A stretch of DNA of 64,000 nucleotides, taken from assembly GCF_003634105.1 (NCBI RefSeq), contig NZ_RBIQ01000007.1, forward strand, positions 248,001 through 312,000. The letters run 5' to 3'. Source of the stretch: Maribacter vaceletii (lineage in GTDB: Bacteria; Bacteroidota; Bacteroidia; Flavobacteriales; Flavobacteriaceae). Shown piece by piece: positions 33,507-41,387 of the stretch. The translations under genes and the position numbers were made by a program. Each line of letters opens with the position of its first letter. The stretch's first letter is position 1. The notes below the pieces were generated by a model that made no database searches, was not told the DNA's origin, and saw nothing but the letters and a program-made list of their open reading frames with translations.

Positions 33507-34041
33507 TTTGCACAATATCAAATTTAACTTCAGTACCGTCCTCTTTAATAAGTGTGTATTTTACTTTTGCTGTAGTATTAAAATGCTCAAAAGTTTTTTC
33601 TATTAAACCATGCGCTAATCTATATAACCCTCTTGAAGAACCATATATTAAGGATATAGAATTTTGTGTAGTTTCTAAGATTTTAAAAGTAGGCAATTCT
33701 GCCTCTGGATATAATTTTTTCACATGCACATGAATATGGTCTTCTATAGCATAAATAAGACCTAAAGGAGATTTGTAATTTTCTACAACCTCAGGATGTG
33801 CAGTTACTAAACTATTAAATAAGAAAAGGCCAAAGGCATAGATTAAATCATCTACGGGGGCTTTAACCTCTGTACTAAGGTTTGTAATTAAACTTAGCAT
33901 CTCATTAAAATCATACGTACCTATAGAGGTATAGATACCTTCTGAAGGTAAATTTGAATTTTCAATAATGGAATCAACGACTTCTAAGCCAAATTCTAAC
34001 TCCACCATTTCTAAAAATTCAGTAAAAACAATTCCTTTCAT
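33499..34041 (-). CDS. H-NOX (HNOB) haem-based gas sensor
   Basis: 180-residue stand-alone H-NOX protein that should bind haem b and sense nitric oxide (or CO/O2). The proximal His104 is in EDHIHVHVKKLYP and the porphyrin-propionate motif YxSxR is Tyr133-Ser135-Arg137 (YGSSR); both are intact. The distal pocket lacks an obvious Tyr, so NO rather than O2 is the likely ligand. It is directly followed by the PAS histidine kinase with an 8-nt overlap, the classic H-NOX/HK arrangement. TACATTTA about 35 bp upstream is a possible -7 element. Confidence 0.93.
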   Translation of the reverse strand: MKGIVFTEFLEMVELEFGLEVVDSIIENSNLPSEGIYTSIGTYDFNEMLSLITNLSTEVKAPVDDLIYAFGLFLFNSLVTAHPEVVENYKSPLGLIYAIEDHIHVHVKKLYPEAELPTFKILETTQNSISLIYGSSRGLYRLAHGLIEKTFEHFNTTAKVKYTLIKEDGTEVKFDIVQNG

Positions 34042-34126
34042 TCTAAAAAATATATAAAATTTCTTGAATAAATGTAGGAATTATACTTCTTTTTTTAAAA
34101 ATATTGTTGTGAAACGTAGTTTTTTG

Positions 34127-34531
34127 TTAGGCTTTAACTAACTCATTATTATCCCAATATGTAAAAACACTTTCCAATTTTTTCTCGTAATCCTCATATT
34201 TTAAGGGCTTTATAACATAACCAGCAATACCAATACGATAACATTCTAACAAATCTGCTCTATTTTCAGATGTTGTAAGAACAATTGTAGGAAGATATTT
34301 TAAAACAGGATCTGCCTTTAATATTTCTAAGAATTCTATGCCACTCATTTTAGGCATATTTAAGTCTAAAAGAATAATATCTGGCAAGACCTCATCAGAC
34401 TTTAAGAAGTCAAGTCCTTCTTCACCGTTTTTAGCTTCCGTAATTTTGTGCTTTAATTGTAACTTAGAAACTGTTCTATTAAGTTTCATTGTTTCAATAG
34501 CATCGTCTTCAATAAATAGTACATTTAACAT
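34127..34531 (-). CDS. Stand-alone CheY-like response regulator
   Basis: 134 residues forming one receiver: Asp9/Asp10, phospho-acceptor Asp56 in LLDLNMPKM, Thr in VLTTSENR (about 87) and Lys-Pro at about 109. The sequence is of the Rcp1 type that often works with phytochrome or H-NOX histidine kinases in phosphorelays. It is 85 bp upstream of the H-NOX gene and probably heads the operon, though a separate promoter could lie in the gap. With no output domain it would pass phosphate to Hpt or act as a competing sink. Confidence 0.93.
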   Translation of the reverse strand: MLNVLFIEDDAIETMKLNRTVSKLQLKHKITEAKNGEEGLDFLKSDEVLPDIILLDLNMPKMSGIEFLEILKADPVLKYLPTIVLTTSENRADLLECYRIGIAGYVIKPLKYEDYEKKLESVFTYWDNNELVKA

Positions 34532-34725
34532 ATCATAAGATTTATACTACAAATCTCTACTTTTTGTTGGAATAAAAAAATGATCTAACGGTAAAATGCA
34601 ATTTACTATAGACGAATGGAAAATAAATAAAGATAAGATTAGAATTAAACTATGCATTTAAACGATGAGCAATAAGTAAAATCAAGGTTAAGCTATTATA
34701 GTTTTTCAAAAAAAACAAACAGCTA

Positions 34726-36501
34726 TTAATCTATAATTTGCATCTTTTTAAGCAGGAATGATGCATTCATATTCTTACAAATGCCTTCTTTAAATTTATA
34801 ATCAAAATGTAATTCATTATTTATTATCTCTGCATCAAAATAATAATTTTTTACCTGCGAAAGTTCTTTTGATACTTCGCATAAACTTAAATCATGCGTT
34901 GCAATAATACCTGTAGACAGTGAACGAACTAATTTTTCTATAAATTTTCTAGACCCAATTGCTTTATCTGTACTATTGGTTCCTTTTAAAATTTCATCTA
35001 AAACAATAAAATAACGATCTAACTGTATTTGATCTACAATAAACTTTAGTCTTTTTAATTCTGAAAAGAAGTAAGATTCATCATCGGTAAGCGAGTCTGT
35101 GGTTCGCATACTTGTAATTAGTTTTATAGGAGAATAATATACTTCTTTGGCACAAACAGGCAATCCTAAATTTGCCATTACTATTTGCAAGGATACCGTT
35201 CTTAAGAAAGTACTTTTCCCTGCCATATTAGCTCCTGTAATAATAAAAAACTGTTCTTTTTGTATGTCTATGTTATTTAAAATAGTACTCTCAGGGTTTA
35301 GCAGTGGGTGCCCAGCCTCTTTTGCCTTAAGAATTGTTGTGCTATTGTCTTCTATAATAGGATATGTATATTTTGGATGGTTAAACGCAAAATTTCCAAG
35401 ACTGTTATAGGCATCAAAAAAAGCAATTACTTGAAACCATTTTTCTACAGCTTTTCCATGAACTGCTATCCATTTTTCTATTTTAAAACAGGTTGCTAAT
35501 CCTCTTAAAAAAAAGCCATTTCCAAAGAGTAAATAAACAACATTGTTATTCTGGTCTAAAGCTCCTAAATGGCGTGAAAACTCATGCAAAACTTTAGAAG
35601 TTTTTATATTTTCCGCAATAATTTGTTTTTTCTTTTCTTGTAGTAATAAAGATTTAAATTCTGTATTTTCTATGATTGTAAGTAACTGGTTGTATTGTTC
35701 AAAGGTGTTCTGAACTTTTGATGCATTGGCACCCAACCTAGTTATTTTTCTGGTATAAATACCTGTAATTGCTAAACCAACAAATAACCAAATTATTAAA
35801 GAGGATTCTGGTAATTTGTCTAAAAAATAAAAACAAAATACTCCAATAGATAAAATAGAAAAAACCAAAGGAATGTATTGCATTATTTTAGGCATAAATG
35901 GTGTGTAATTACCCAACCATTTTTCAATAACATGTACAGAGGTTTCTGTTTTGGTCATAGAGGCTATTGCAGAGTATTCTTGTCGCCATTTAGGCATTTG
36001 GCTAAGCTCTTCTATAGCGCCTTGTTTCTCCTTTATTGCGTTTATATCATTCTCTAAAAATAAACCTGCCAAAGTTTCACTACCATGTACTAAAGCTGTT
36101 CTATTACAATATTGATAAAAAGAACCTCGACCAAATAAATCTATATCTTGGCTATATGCATGTAATGGGTTTTTATATTCTTTTCCATCTGGCAAGTTGT
36201 AAAAATCTCTTTTTTGAACTTCTACCTCTGTTTCATTAATAGCTATAAGCGCTTTTATTTTATCCCTTTTCTTTTGTAACCCACCATGCCGGGTAACTAA
36301 ATACAGAAATACTACTACAGTTAACAAAATAATACCAACAATAATTTTTGTGTTTCCGTAAAAAAAATAGAGTCCTGCTATTGCAATACAAAAAATTAAC
36401 AAACGCAACATACTCGATGCGAATAATTGTTTTTTTATACGTGCCAGTTTATCTTGATGCTTACTTATTTCTTGGGTATAAAAGGAAATTAATTCCTGCA
36501 T
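34726..36501 (-). CDS. Membrane-anchored MutS-family ATPase
   Basis: 591 residues. Helical hairpins of hydrophobic residues occur at about 30-68 and 210-247 (membrane segments), followed by a MutS core/lever region. The C-terminal ABC-type ATPase has Walker A GANMAGKST (about 430), the signature region DSLTDDESYFFSELKR and Walker B IVLDEILKGTNSTD. The N-terminal mismatch-recognition domain with the Phe-x-Glu motif is absent, so it is not a canonical repair MutS. Such membrane MutS-like proteins are common in Bacteroidota and their role is unknown. Its gene follows the sensor operon after 195 bp. Confidence 0.85.
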   Translation of the reverse strand: MQELISFYTQEISKHQDKLARIKKQLFASSMLRLLIFCIAIAGLYFFYGNTKIIVGIILLTVVVFLYLVTRHGGLQKKRDKIKALIAINETEVEVQKRDFYNLPDGKEYKNPLHAYSQDIDLFGRGSFYQYCNRTALVHGSETLAGLFLENDINAIKEKQGAIEELSQMPKWRQEYSAIASMTKTETSVHVIEKWLGNYTPFMPKIMQYIPLVFSILSIGVFCFYFLDKLPESSLIIWLFVGLAITGIYTRKITRLGANASKVQNTFEQYNQLLTIIENTEFKSLLLQEKKKQIIAENIKTSKVLHEFSRHLGALDQNNNVVYLLFGNGFFLRGLATCFKIEKWIAVHGKAVEKWFQVIAFFDAYNSLGNFAFNHPKYTYPIIEDNSTTILKAKEAGHPLLNPESTILNNIDIQKEQFFIITGANMAGKSTFLRTVSLQIVMANLGLPVCAKEVYYSPIKLITSMRTTDSLTDDESYFFSELKRLKFIVDQIQLDRYFIVLDEILKGTNSTDKAIGSRKFIEKLVRSLSTGIIATHDLSLCEVSKELSQVKNYYFDAEIINNELHFDYKFKEGICKNMNASFLLKKMQIID

Positions 36502-36531
36502 AAAAGGGGTTATAATTAAATATTAGAAGTA

Positions 36532-36891
36532 TTAAGAAAGAGTATCTAATTGCGCCTTAAGCTTCTTTGTAAACTTAGAGACTACTAGTTCATAGGAATG
36601 GTCTATGAGCTCTTTTATTAAATCTCTAGGTAGCTGGTCTAAAAATAAAGTATTCCAATGTACCTTACTCATATGATATCCTGCTATTATATCCCCATCA
36701 TACGTTTCTCTTAACTCTATTGCACGTTCTGGATTACACTTAAGGTTAACTTGCGGTGGTTTTCTTTCTAAAGAACATAAAGCAAACATTTTACCCATAA
36801 CCTTAAAGACAAGGGTGTGCTCATCAAAAGGGAATTCTTCTGTAATTCCTTTTTTTGCAATACAATATTCTCTTAATTCTTCAACATTCAT
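36532..36891 (-). CDS. MmcQ/YjbR-family protein
   Basis: 119 residues of the MmcQ/YjbR double-wing fold. The conserved features are the N-terminal LREYCIAKKGITEEFPFDEHTLVFKV pattern, the central KCNPERAIELRE and the HMSKVHWNTLFL segment. The family is DNA-binding-like but its physiological role is unclear. No signal peptide. It lies 30 bp upstream of the MutS-like gene start, and the small genes that follow upstream are all closely spaced, so it is probably part of a long operon (39029 down to 34726). Confidence 0.85.
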   Translation of the reverse strand: MNVEELREYCIAKKGITEEFPFDEHTLVFKVMGKMFALCSLERKPPQVNLKCNPERAIELRETYDGDIIAGYHMSKVHWNTLFLDQLPRDLIKELIDHSYELVVSKFTKKLKAQLDTLS

Positions 36892-36901
36892 TAGTTTATA
36901 T

Positions 36902-37300
36902 TTACTCTGCGCTTACAGAATCATAAACTATTACTTTAGTCCATAGTTTACTAGACTCTTCTATAAACTTTAAATGCACATCTTCATCTTGATAGTTTTG
37001 TTGTGCTTCTGCAGAGGCAAAAGATACTATTAATGAAAAAGTAAAAGAACCATCTACCACATCTCTACTTGCTTTTGGAGGGTAGCCTATAAAACTAGTT
37101 TTTGCATACTTAGATGCATTTAAAAATTTTCTTAACGATGCAATAAAGGCTTTACGGTCCTCTTCTTTATCTGGGTTTTCTAGCCAAAAATAAACGGTAT
37201 GTGCAAAATTAGAATCAAATTCTTTCATGTTCTCTTTTGTCTGTCCGTAACTTTTTACGGAACTAATTAATACTATTGCAATTATAAGTAACTTTTTCAT
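36902..37300 (-). CDS. Exported Dabb (stress-responsive alpha/beta-barrel) domain protein
   Basis: 132 residues. A cleavable signal peptide (1-19, ending KSYG-QT) precedes a Dabb domain: FAHTVYFWLENPDKEED, TSFIGYPPKASRD and DVHLKFIEES are the usual blocks. Dabb proteins are typically small dimers with roles in stress or small-molecule chemistry, and most are cytoplasmic. A secreted version is less usual. It is 5 bp downstream of the DUF4230 gene and 10 bp before the MmcQ gene. Confidence 0.78.
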   Translation of the reverse strand: MKKLLIIAIVLISSVKSYGQTKENMKEFDSNFAHTVYFWLENPDKEEDRKAFIASLRKFLNASKYAKTSFIGYPPKASRDVVDGSFTFSLIVSFASAEAQQNYQDEDVHLKFIEESSKLWTKVIVYDSVSAE

Positions 37301-37305
37301 TTTAT

Positions 37306-37920
37306 TTATTTTTCTAATAATTTTCTTTGCGATTCTGTTAACTCAAGGGCAGAATAATCTAATTTCCAACCTATTGTTTGCACTATACTTTCTATAACTA
37401 AAACTGCTTCTAATGCCTCTCTCCTAGCAGTATCCATTAATCCGCTTTCTGGTATTTTTTCCTCAATATGTTTTCTTGCTTCTTTATTTAATGATGTTAA
37501 ATCATCTGGCGTAAATGAGTTAAAAAGTCCATTTTTAATATCATAAAACTCCAATTCTGGAACAATAGATAAAATTTCTGGTTGCGGAAATTGCTCTAAA
37601 ATAATTTTTTTATTTTTAGTATCGGCATGCATAAATATTTTTTTAAGGTCATATCCAATTTGTGCCTTAGCATTAATTACAATTAATGCTTTCTTTTTAC
37701 TACTTACAAGACTTAAAAAACGTTCTTTAGTATTTTCATATCTATATATTTCAGCAAAGTCCCCTTCTACAGATATTAACTTACACACACTTTTAATCTT
37801 TTCTAATAATACGGTAGATTGGTGTGTTGTTAGTTCTTTATTTTCTTTTCTTTTAAAAATAGAATATCCCCAAAATGTACCTACAACACCAAGAAGTAAT
37901 CCTAAAAAACTTTCTAACAT
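37306..37920 (-). CDS. DUF4230 protein, membrane-anchored
   Basis: 204 residues. One N-terminal membrane helix (2-22) anchors a soluble domain. The conserved parts are the central AKAQIGYDLKKIF block and EARKHIEEKIPESGLMDTARREALEAV near the C-terminus, which match DUF4230. No enzymatic residues are evident. It is 8 bp from the DUF4260 gene and 5 bp from the Dabb gene, inside the same tight gene run. Confidence 0.82.
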   Translation of the reverse strand: MLESFLGLLLGVVGTFWGYSIFKRKENKELTTHQSTVLLEKIKSVCKLISVEGDFAEIYRYENTKERFLSLVSSKKKALIVINAKAQIGYDLKKIFMHADTKNKKIILEQFPQPEILSIVPELEFYDIKNGLFNSFTPDDLTSLNKEARKHIEEKIPESGLMDTARREALEAVLVIESIVQTIGWKLDYSALELTESQRKLLEK

Positions 37921-37927
37921 AGTATTT

Positions 37928-38281
37928 TTATTTTTTTCCTATTTCTCCAAGATGTGTAAACTTAAACCCTTTTTCATATTTTAAACCATAGCCAAAAATT
38001 CTATCCAAACAAGAATGGGAAAACAGAATAGTACCTGCTAGTTGTAAAAGAGGAAATGACAAATATATTCCAATAAAATATAATACAATTGCTACTCCTT
38101 TATGATGAAATAAATTATAACTAAAAGCCCCAACTTTAGAATTTATTACATATCCAAGAGCTCCTATATCTGGAGTTAAAATTAAAACTAAAAAAAGCCA
38201 CCAAGGGTAACCTAAAATACTAAACATAAAAATGCCAAGGAAAAACATGCAAAGCTCTTCTATTTTTAGACTATTTTTCAT
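37928..38281 (-). CDS. DUF4260 small membrane protein
   Basis: 117 residues from ATG at 38279-38281. A longer frame could start 45 nt upstream, but it would run far into the upstream gene and the residues it adds (MMHRQVNLF) do not look like this family. Three or four membrane helices are present: ELCMFFLGIFMFSILGYPWW, LVLILTPDIGALGYV and GVAIVLYFIGIYL. The C-terminal segment HSCLDRIFGYGLKY with a conserved Gly-Tyr is family-typical. It overlaps the cyclase gene by 11 nt. Function unknown. Confidence 0.82.
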   Translation of the reverse strand: MKNSLKIEELCMFFLGIFMFSILGYPWWLFLVLILTPDIGALGYVINSKVGAFSYNLFHHKGVAIVLYFIGIYLSFPLLQLAGTILFSHSCLDRIFGYGLKYEKGFKFTHLGEIGKK

Positions 38282-39029
38282 TAGTAATAATTTTATACAA
38301 AACAGGTTTACTTGGCGATGCATCATTATGAAAAGGTGCCACCTGTAAATCTAACATATAGGTGCCATCATGAATACTATTATTTACAAAAACAAATTCT
38401 GTTATTGTTGCTTGTTTTCTAGGATTCTCATTTATATTCCAAAATGCTTTATGTGCTAAAAGCGCTCCGTTATCTTTTTCTTTATCTACCGAAGGCAAAT
38501 CTATTAACAAATGCTCTATACCTTTACTTACCAAAAACAATGCCGCTTCCTCTGTTAAATATGGCGGATTGGTATTAGAATATTGCTTCTCTTTTTTATC
38601 GCTTAAATTAGGAAGTGTACGTATTACTATGGCTTCTCTTTTTTTATTACCAAGAACATACTGTAATTGTTTTTTAGATATTATAAAATCTTTTTCTAAC
38701 AATTCTGGTGCTACTGTAACAACCTCAGCCAAAAAGAAAAACTTCTTTAACTGCTCATTTATAGCATAAAAATCTTCTGTAATATGCCCTAAACATTCTG
38801 TATGCGTACCATGCGCATGCGGATTAAATGTAATGTTATTAAAATTGGTAGAACTACCTTCACTAACTTTTCCCACATAATCGCCATCTGTATGGGGTTC
38901 TATTGTTGGATGTTTTACATACCAAGCATTTACATTAGATGCCACTCCTTTTAAAGGCATAGAAATATCTAATGGTTTAGATAAATCTATTTTTACGGTC
39001 TTGGTCTTATGCTGAATAGTTGCTAACAC
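38271..39029 (-). CDS. Cyclase-family (kynurenine formamidase-like) metal hydrolase
   Basis: 252 residues. The family signature HxGTHxx is present as HAHGTHTECLGH (about residues 91-102), and HDGTYMLDL appears near the C-terminus (215-225). Family members are metal-dependent hydrolases such as N-formylkynurenine formamidase; the substrate here is unknown. It is the first gene of the close run going down to the MutS-like gene. Its last 11 nt overlap the DUF4260 start. Confidence 0.82.
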   Translation of the reverse strand: MLATIQHKTKTVKIDLSKPLDISMPLKGVASNVNAWYVKHPTIEPHTDGDYVGKVSEGSSTNFNNITFNPHAHGTHTECLGHITEDFYAINEQLKKFFFLAEVVTVAPELLEKDFIISKKQLQYVLGNKKREAIVIRTLPNLSDKKEKQYSNTNPPYLTEEAALFLVSKGIEHLLIDLPSVDKEKDNGALLAHKAFWNINENPRKQATITEFVFVNNSIHDGTYMLDLQVAPFHNDASPSKPVLYKIITNEK

Positions 39030-39063
39030 TTTGTAGTATTTAATTACTAGCTAAAGATAAATT

Positions 39064-40197
39064 CTAATCTTTTGTAATCCTAAATAAATCGGAGGCAATT
39101 CCGTCTGTTAAAAAATTACCTTTAGTGGTAACCAGCAAAACGTTTTTGATTACAACCAACAAACCTTCATCTATATGCTTTTTAGATTGATGTATTATAT
39201 ATTGGTAATAATCCTCACCAAATTCGGTTTGTATTCTATCTAAAGAAACACCCCAAATAGTTCTTAGGCCTGTCATTACATACTCATTATACCTATCTAC
39301 CATAGTTAGTTTTTCTATCTCGGCAGGAAGTTTTTCTTTTTCTAGTGCTTGTATATATTTGGGATTATTTGCTACATTCCAACTTCTATTTTTACCATCA
39401 TAAGAGTGTGCAGAAGGGCCTATACCCATATATATTTTACCCAACCAATAGGCTGTATTATTCTTAGAAAAATAATTAGGCTTTCCATAGTTCGAAACTT
39501 CATACCCAATAAAGCCTTTTTTTTCTAATCGTTCTTTTAATATAAAAAAATGTTCTTGTGCCAATTCTTCATCTAAAGGTGCTAATTTCCCTTTTTTTAT
39601 AAAACTTGCCAAAGCAGTCTTAGGCTCTACGGTTAAAGCGTAACTAGATATATGTGGAACACCATAAGACAATGCTGTCTCTATATTTTCCTTCCAGCGT
39701 TCCCTAGTCATATTGGGCATACCATAAATTAAATCGATAGAAATATTATCAAAAAGTGCCGTTGCTTCTTTTAAAGATTGATGCGCTTGTGTACTAGAAT
39801 GTGCTCTATTCATTAATTTTAAATCGTCTTCAAAAAAAGATTGTACACCAATACTCAATCTATTAATGTCTGATGCATTAAGCTGTTTTAGTTTTTCTGA
39901 TGTTAAATCATCCGGATTAGCCTCCAAAGTAATTTCTGGATTCTTTGTTACCTCATAATTAGTATAAACTACATTTAATATCTGTTCAATTTCTATCGTT
40001 TCTAAAACCGAAGGTGTACCGCCGCCAAAATAAATAGTTTCTACCTGCTCATTTTTAAACTCTTCTTTTCGCAATTCTAACTCCTTACAAAGCGCTAAAA
40101 TCATAGCTTCTTTTTTTCCTAAACTAGTAGAAAAATGAAAATCGCAATAATGACATGCTTGTTTACAAAAAGGTATATGAATGTAGATTCCTGACAC
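39064..40197 (-). CDS. hemW: HemW radical-SAM protein (formerly called oxygen-independent coproporphyrinogen oxidase-like)
   Basis: 377 residues. The radical-SAM motif CKQACHYCDF is at residues 11-20 and the glycine-rich FGGGTPS follows. The HemW C-terminal domain lacks the conserved HemN residues; HemW is thought to be a haem chaperone rather than an oxidase. It is transcribed after ruvC, with a heptamer repeat at the junction (40201-40228). The ATG starts 12 bp downstream of the ruvC stop codon. Confidence 0.9.
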   Translation of the reverse strand: MSGIYIHIPFCKQACHYCDFHFSTSLGKKEAMILALCKELELRKEEFKNEQVETIYFGGGTPSVLETIEIEQILNVVYTNYEVTKNPEITLEANPDDLTSEKLKQLNASDINRLSIGVQSFFEDDLKLMNRAHSSTQAHQSLKEATALFDNISIDLIYGMPNMTRERWKENIETALSYGVPHISSYALTVEPKTALASFIKKGKLAPLDEELAQEHFFILKERLEKKGFIGYEVSNYGKPNYFSKNNTAYWLGKIYMGIGPSAHSYDGKNRSWNVANNPKYIQALEKEKLPAEIEKLTMVDRYNEYVMTGLRTIWGVSLDRIQTEFGEDYYQYIIHQSKKHIDEGLLVVIKNVLLVTTKGNFLTDGIASDLFRITKD

Positions 40198-40200
40198 TGC

Positions 40201-40228
40201 TTTACTTTTTACTTTTTACTTTTTACTT
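40201..40228. repeat. Tandem heptamer repeat, four copies of TTTACTT
   Basis: Four exact copies of TTTACTT span 28 bp. They cover the last codons and stop of ruvC (which ends KVKSKK) and the 12-bp spacer before the hemW ATG. The unit is 7 bp, so any change in copy number shifts the ruvC reading frame at its tail and moves the start of hemW relative to it. Confidence 0.85.
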
Positions 40229-40778
40229 TCGATACCCGTGACTCATTCTGCTTTACAAAAGCATCCCAGCCTGTATAGCTTTTACCAACTTCAATTCTGC
40301 CAGAATTATAAAAATGACAAACAGCAGCTGCAAGTCCATCTGTACTATCCAAGTTTTTAGGAAGTGTCTTTAACCCTAGTACACTTTGTAACATTCTTGC
40401 TACTTGCTCTTTACTAGCATTACCATTACCAGTTACCGCCATTTTTATTTTTTTAGGCAAATATTCTGTAATTGGTATTTGCCTAGACAAACCCGCTGCC
40501 ATAGCAACTCCTTGTGCTCTTCCTAGCTTTAACATAGATTGCACATTTTTACCAAAAAAAGGAGCCTCTATAGCTATTTCATCTGGATGATAGGTATCTA
40601 TAAGCTCAATAGTTCTTTCAAAAATTAGTTTTAGTTTAGTATATGGGTCTTTATACTTCTGCAAGAGTAGCTCATTCATTTGAACAAATTCCATTTTTTT
40701 ATTCACCACTCTAATTACACCAAAACCCATTATAGTGGTTCCAGGATCTATACCTAATATAATTTTTTCGTTTGTCAA
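40209..40778 (-). CDS. ruvC: Crossover junction endodeoxyribonuclease RuvC
   Basis: 189 residues; resolves Holliday junctions together with RuvAB. The acidic active site is formed by Asp11 in LGIDPGTT, Glu in IAIEAPFFGKNVQSML (about 70) and the pair in LDSTDGLAAAV (about 142-147). The start codon is TTG at 40776-40778 because no ATG or GTG sits before the conserved LGIDPG, 5 bp after the lipoprotein stop. The C-terminal tail is Lys-rich and is encoded by a heptamer tandem repeat. Confidence 0.95.
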   Translation of the reverse strand: MTNEKIILGIDPGTTIMGFGVIRVVNKKMEFVQMNELLLQKYKDPYTKLKLIFERTIELIDTYHPDEIAIEAPFFGKNVQSMLKLGRAQGVAMAAGLSRQIPITEYLPKKIKMAVTGNGNASKEQVARMLQSVLGLKTLPKNLDSTDGLAAAVCHFYNSGRIEVGKSYTGWDAFVKQNESRVSKVKSKK

Positions 40779-40783
40779 TTTTT

Positions 40784-41260
40784 TTAGTTAGAGTGTAATA
40801 CTATTGGGATTCTAAATTTTGTAGCTACCGGAATACCTTTTTTTAAAGCTGGGTCTATTTCTGGAAGACTTTTAAGACTTTGTGTTATTACGCCATCAAA
40901 CTCTGGCATTTGGTCTAATATGGCTATATCTTTTTCAATATCTAGCACCCTTATTTTTCCTAATTTATCTATTACAAAAACAACATAAGCTGTAGAATCT
41001 ATTCCTGGTTCTATGGTAAATTCAAATTCTCTTAGGGTTTTTGAAAAATGAGAAACCAATTCATCTTCAAAACAAACTCTTTGTTCTTCCTTAGTTGCGG
41101 TTTCATCACAAGTATAAAATAGCGGATAATTATCTATAGTATTCCAATCCATTTGTAATAACTCTTGGTTTACTAATTCCATAGTTTTTTCTTCTTTAGA
41201 CACAAAAGGATTACAGGAAGCAAAGCTACACACAACCATTAAGACCCAAAGATTTTTCAT
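40784..41260 (-). CDS. Lipoprotein with TonB-C-like domain
   Basis: 158 residues. A lipobox (FASC, Cys16) follows the signal peptide. The C-terminal half has the pattern of the TonB C-terminal domain (AYVVFVIDKLGKIRVLDIEKD and GIPVATKFRIPIVL), as in other Bacteroidota energy-transducer-like lipoproteins. It lacks the usual proline-rich linker and periplasm-spanning segment, so it is probably a periplasmic accessory rather than a true TonB. It is upstream of ruvC on the same strand. Confidence 0.75.
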   Translation of the reverse strand: MKNLWVLMVVCSFASCNPFVSKEEKTMELVNQELLQMDWNTIDNYPLFYTCDETATKEEQRVCFEDELVSHFSKTLREFEFTIEPGIDSTAYVVFVIDKLGKIRVLDIEKDIAILDQMPEFDGVITQSLKSLPEIDPALKKGIPVATKFRIPIVLHSN

Positions 41261-41387
41261 TTTCTACTATTCTGATGGGAAAATTACAATTTTTTAAGGA
41301 CTTTAATCTTTGTTAAAATGAATTTGCTTAACGATATATCCCTATTCCTAAAATTATATTACTGAAAAACTAAGAAAATAAAATGCT

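Noticed and set aside
16043-34531. Labelling the locus as a true Pel operon
   Set aside because: No PelD or PelE is found, the GT4 is shorter than PelF and lacks E-x7-E, and the hydrolase is GH5-like rather than PelA-type. I only call it Pel-like.
34595-34661. Short ATG frame (22 codons) between the CheY-like and MutS-like genes
   Set aside because: Too short, no signal or hydrophobic segment and no promoter or terminator.
34726-36501. DNA mismatch repair MutS
   Set aside because: Mismatch-recognition domain is missing and membrane helices are present.
38282-38326. Longer start for the DUF4260 gene
   Set aside because: It would overlap the cyclase gene by 56 nt; the ATG at 38281 gives a standard 11-nt overlap.
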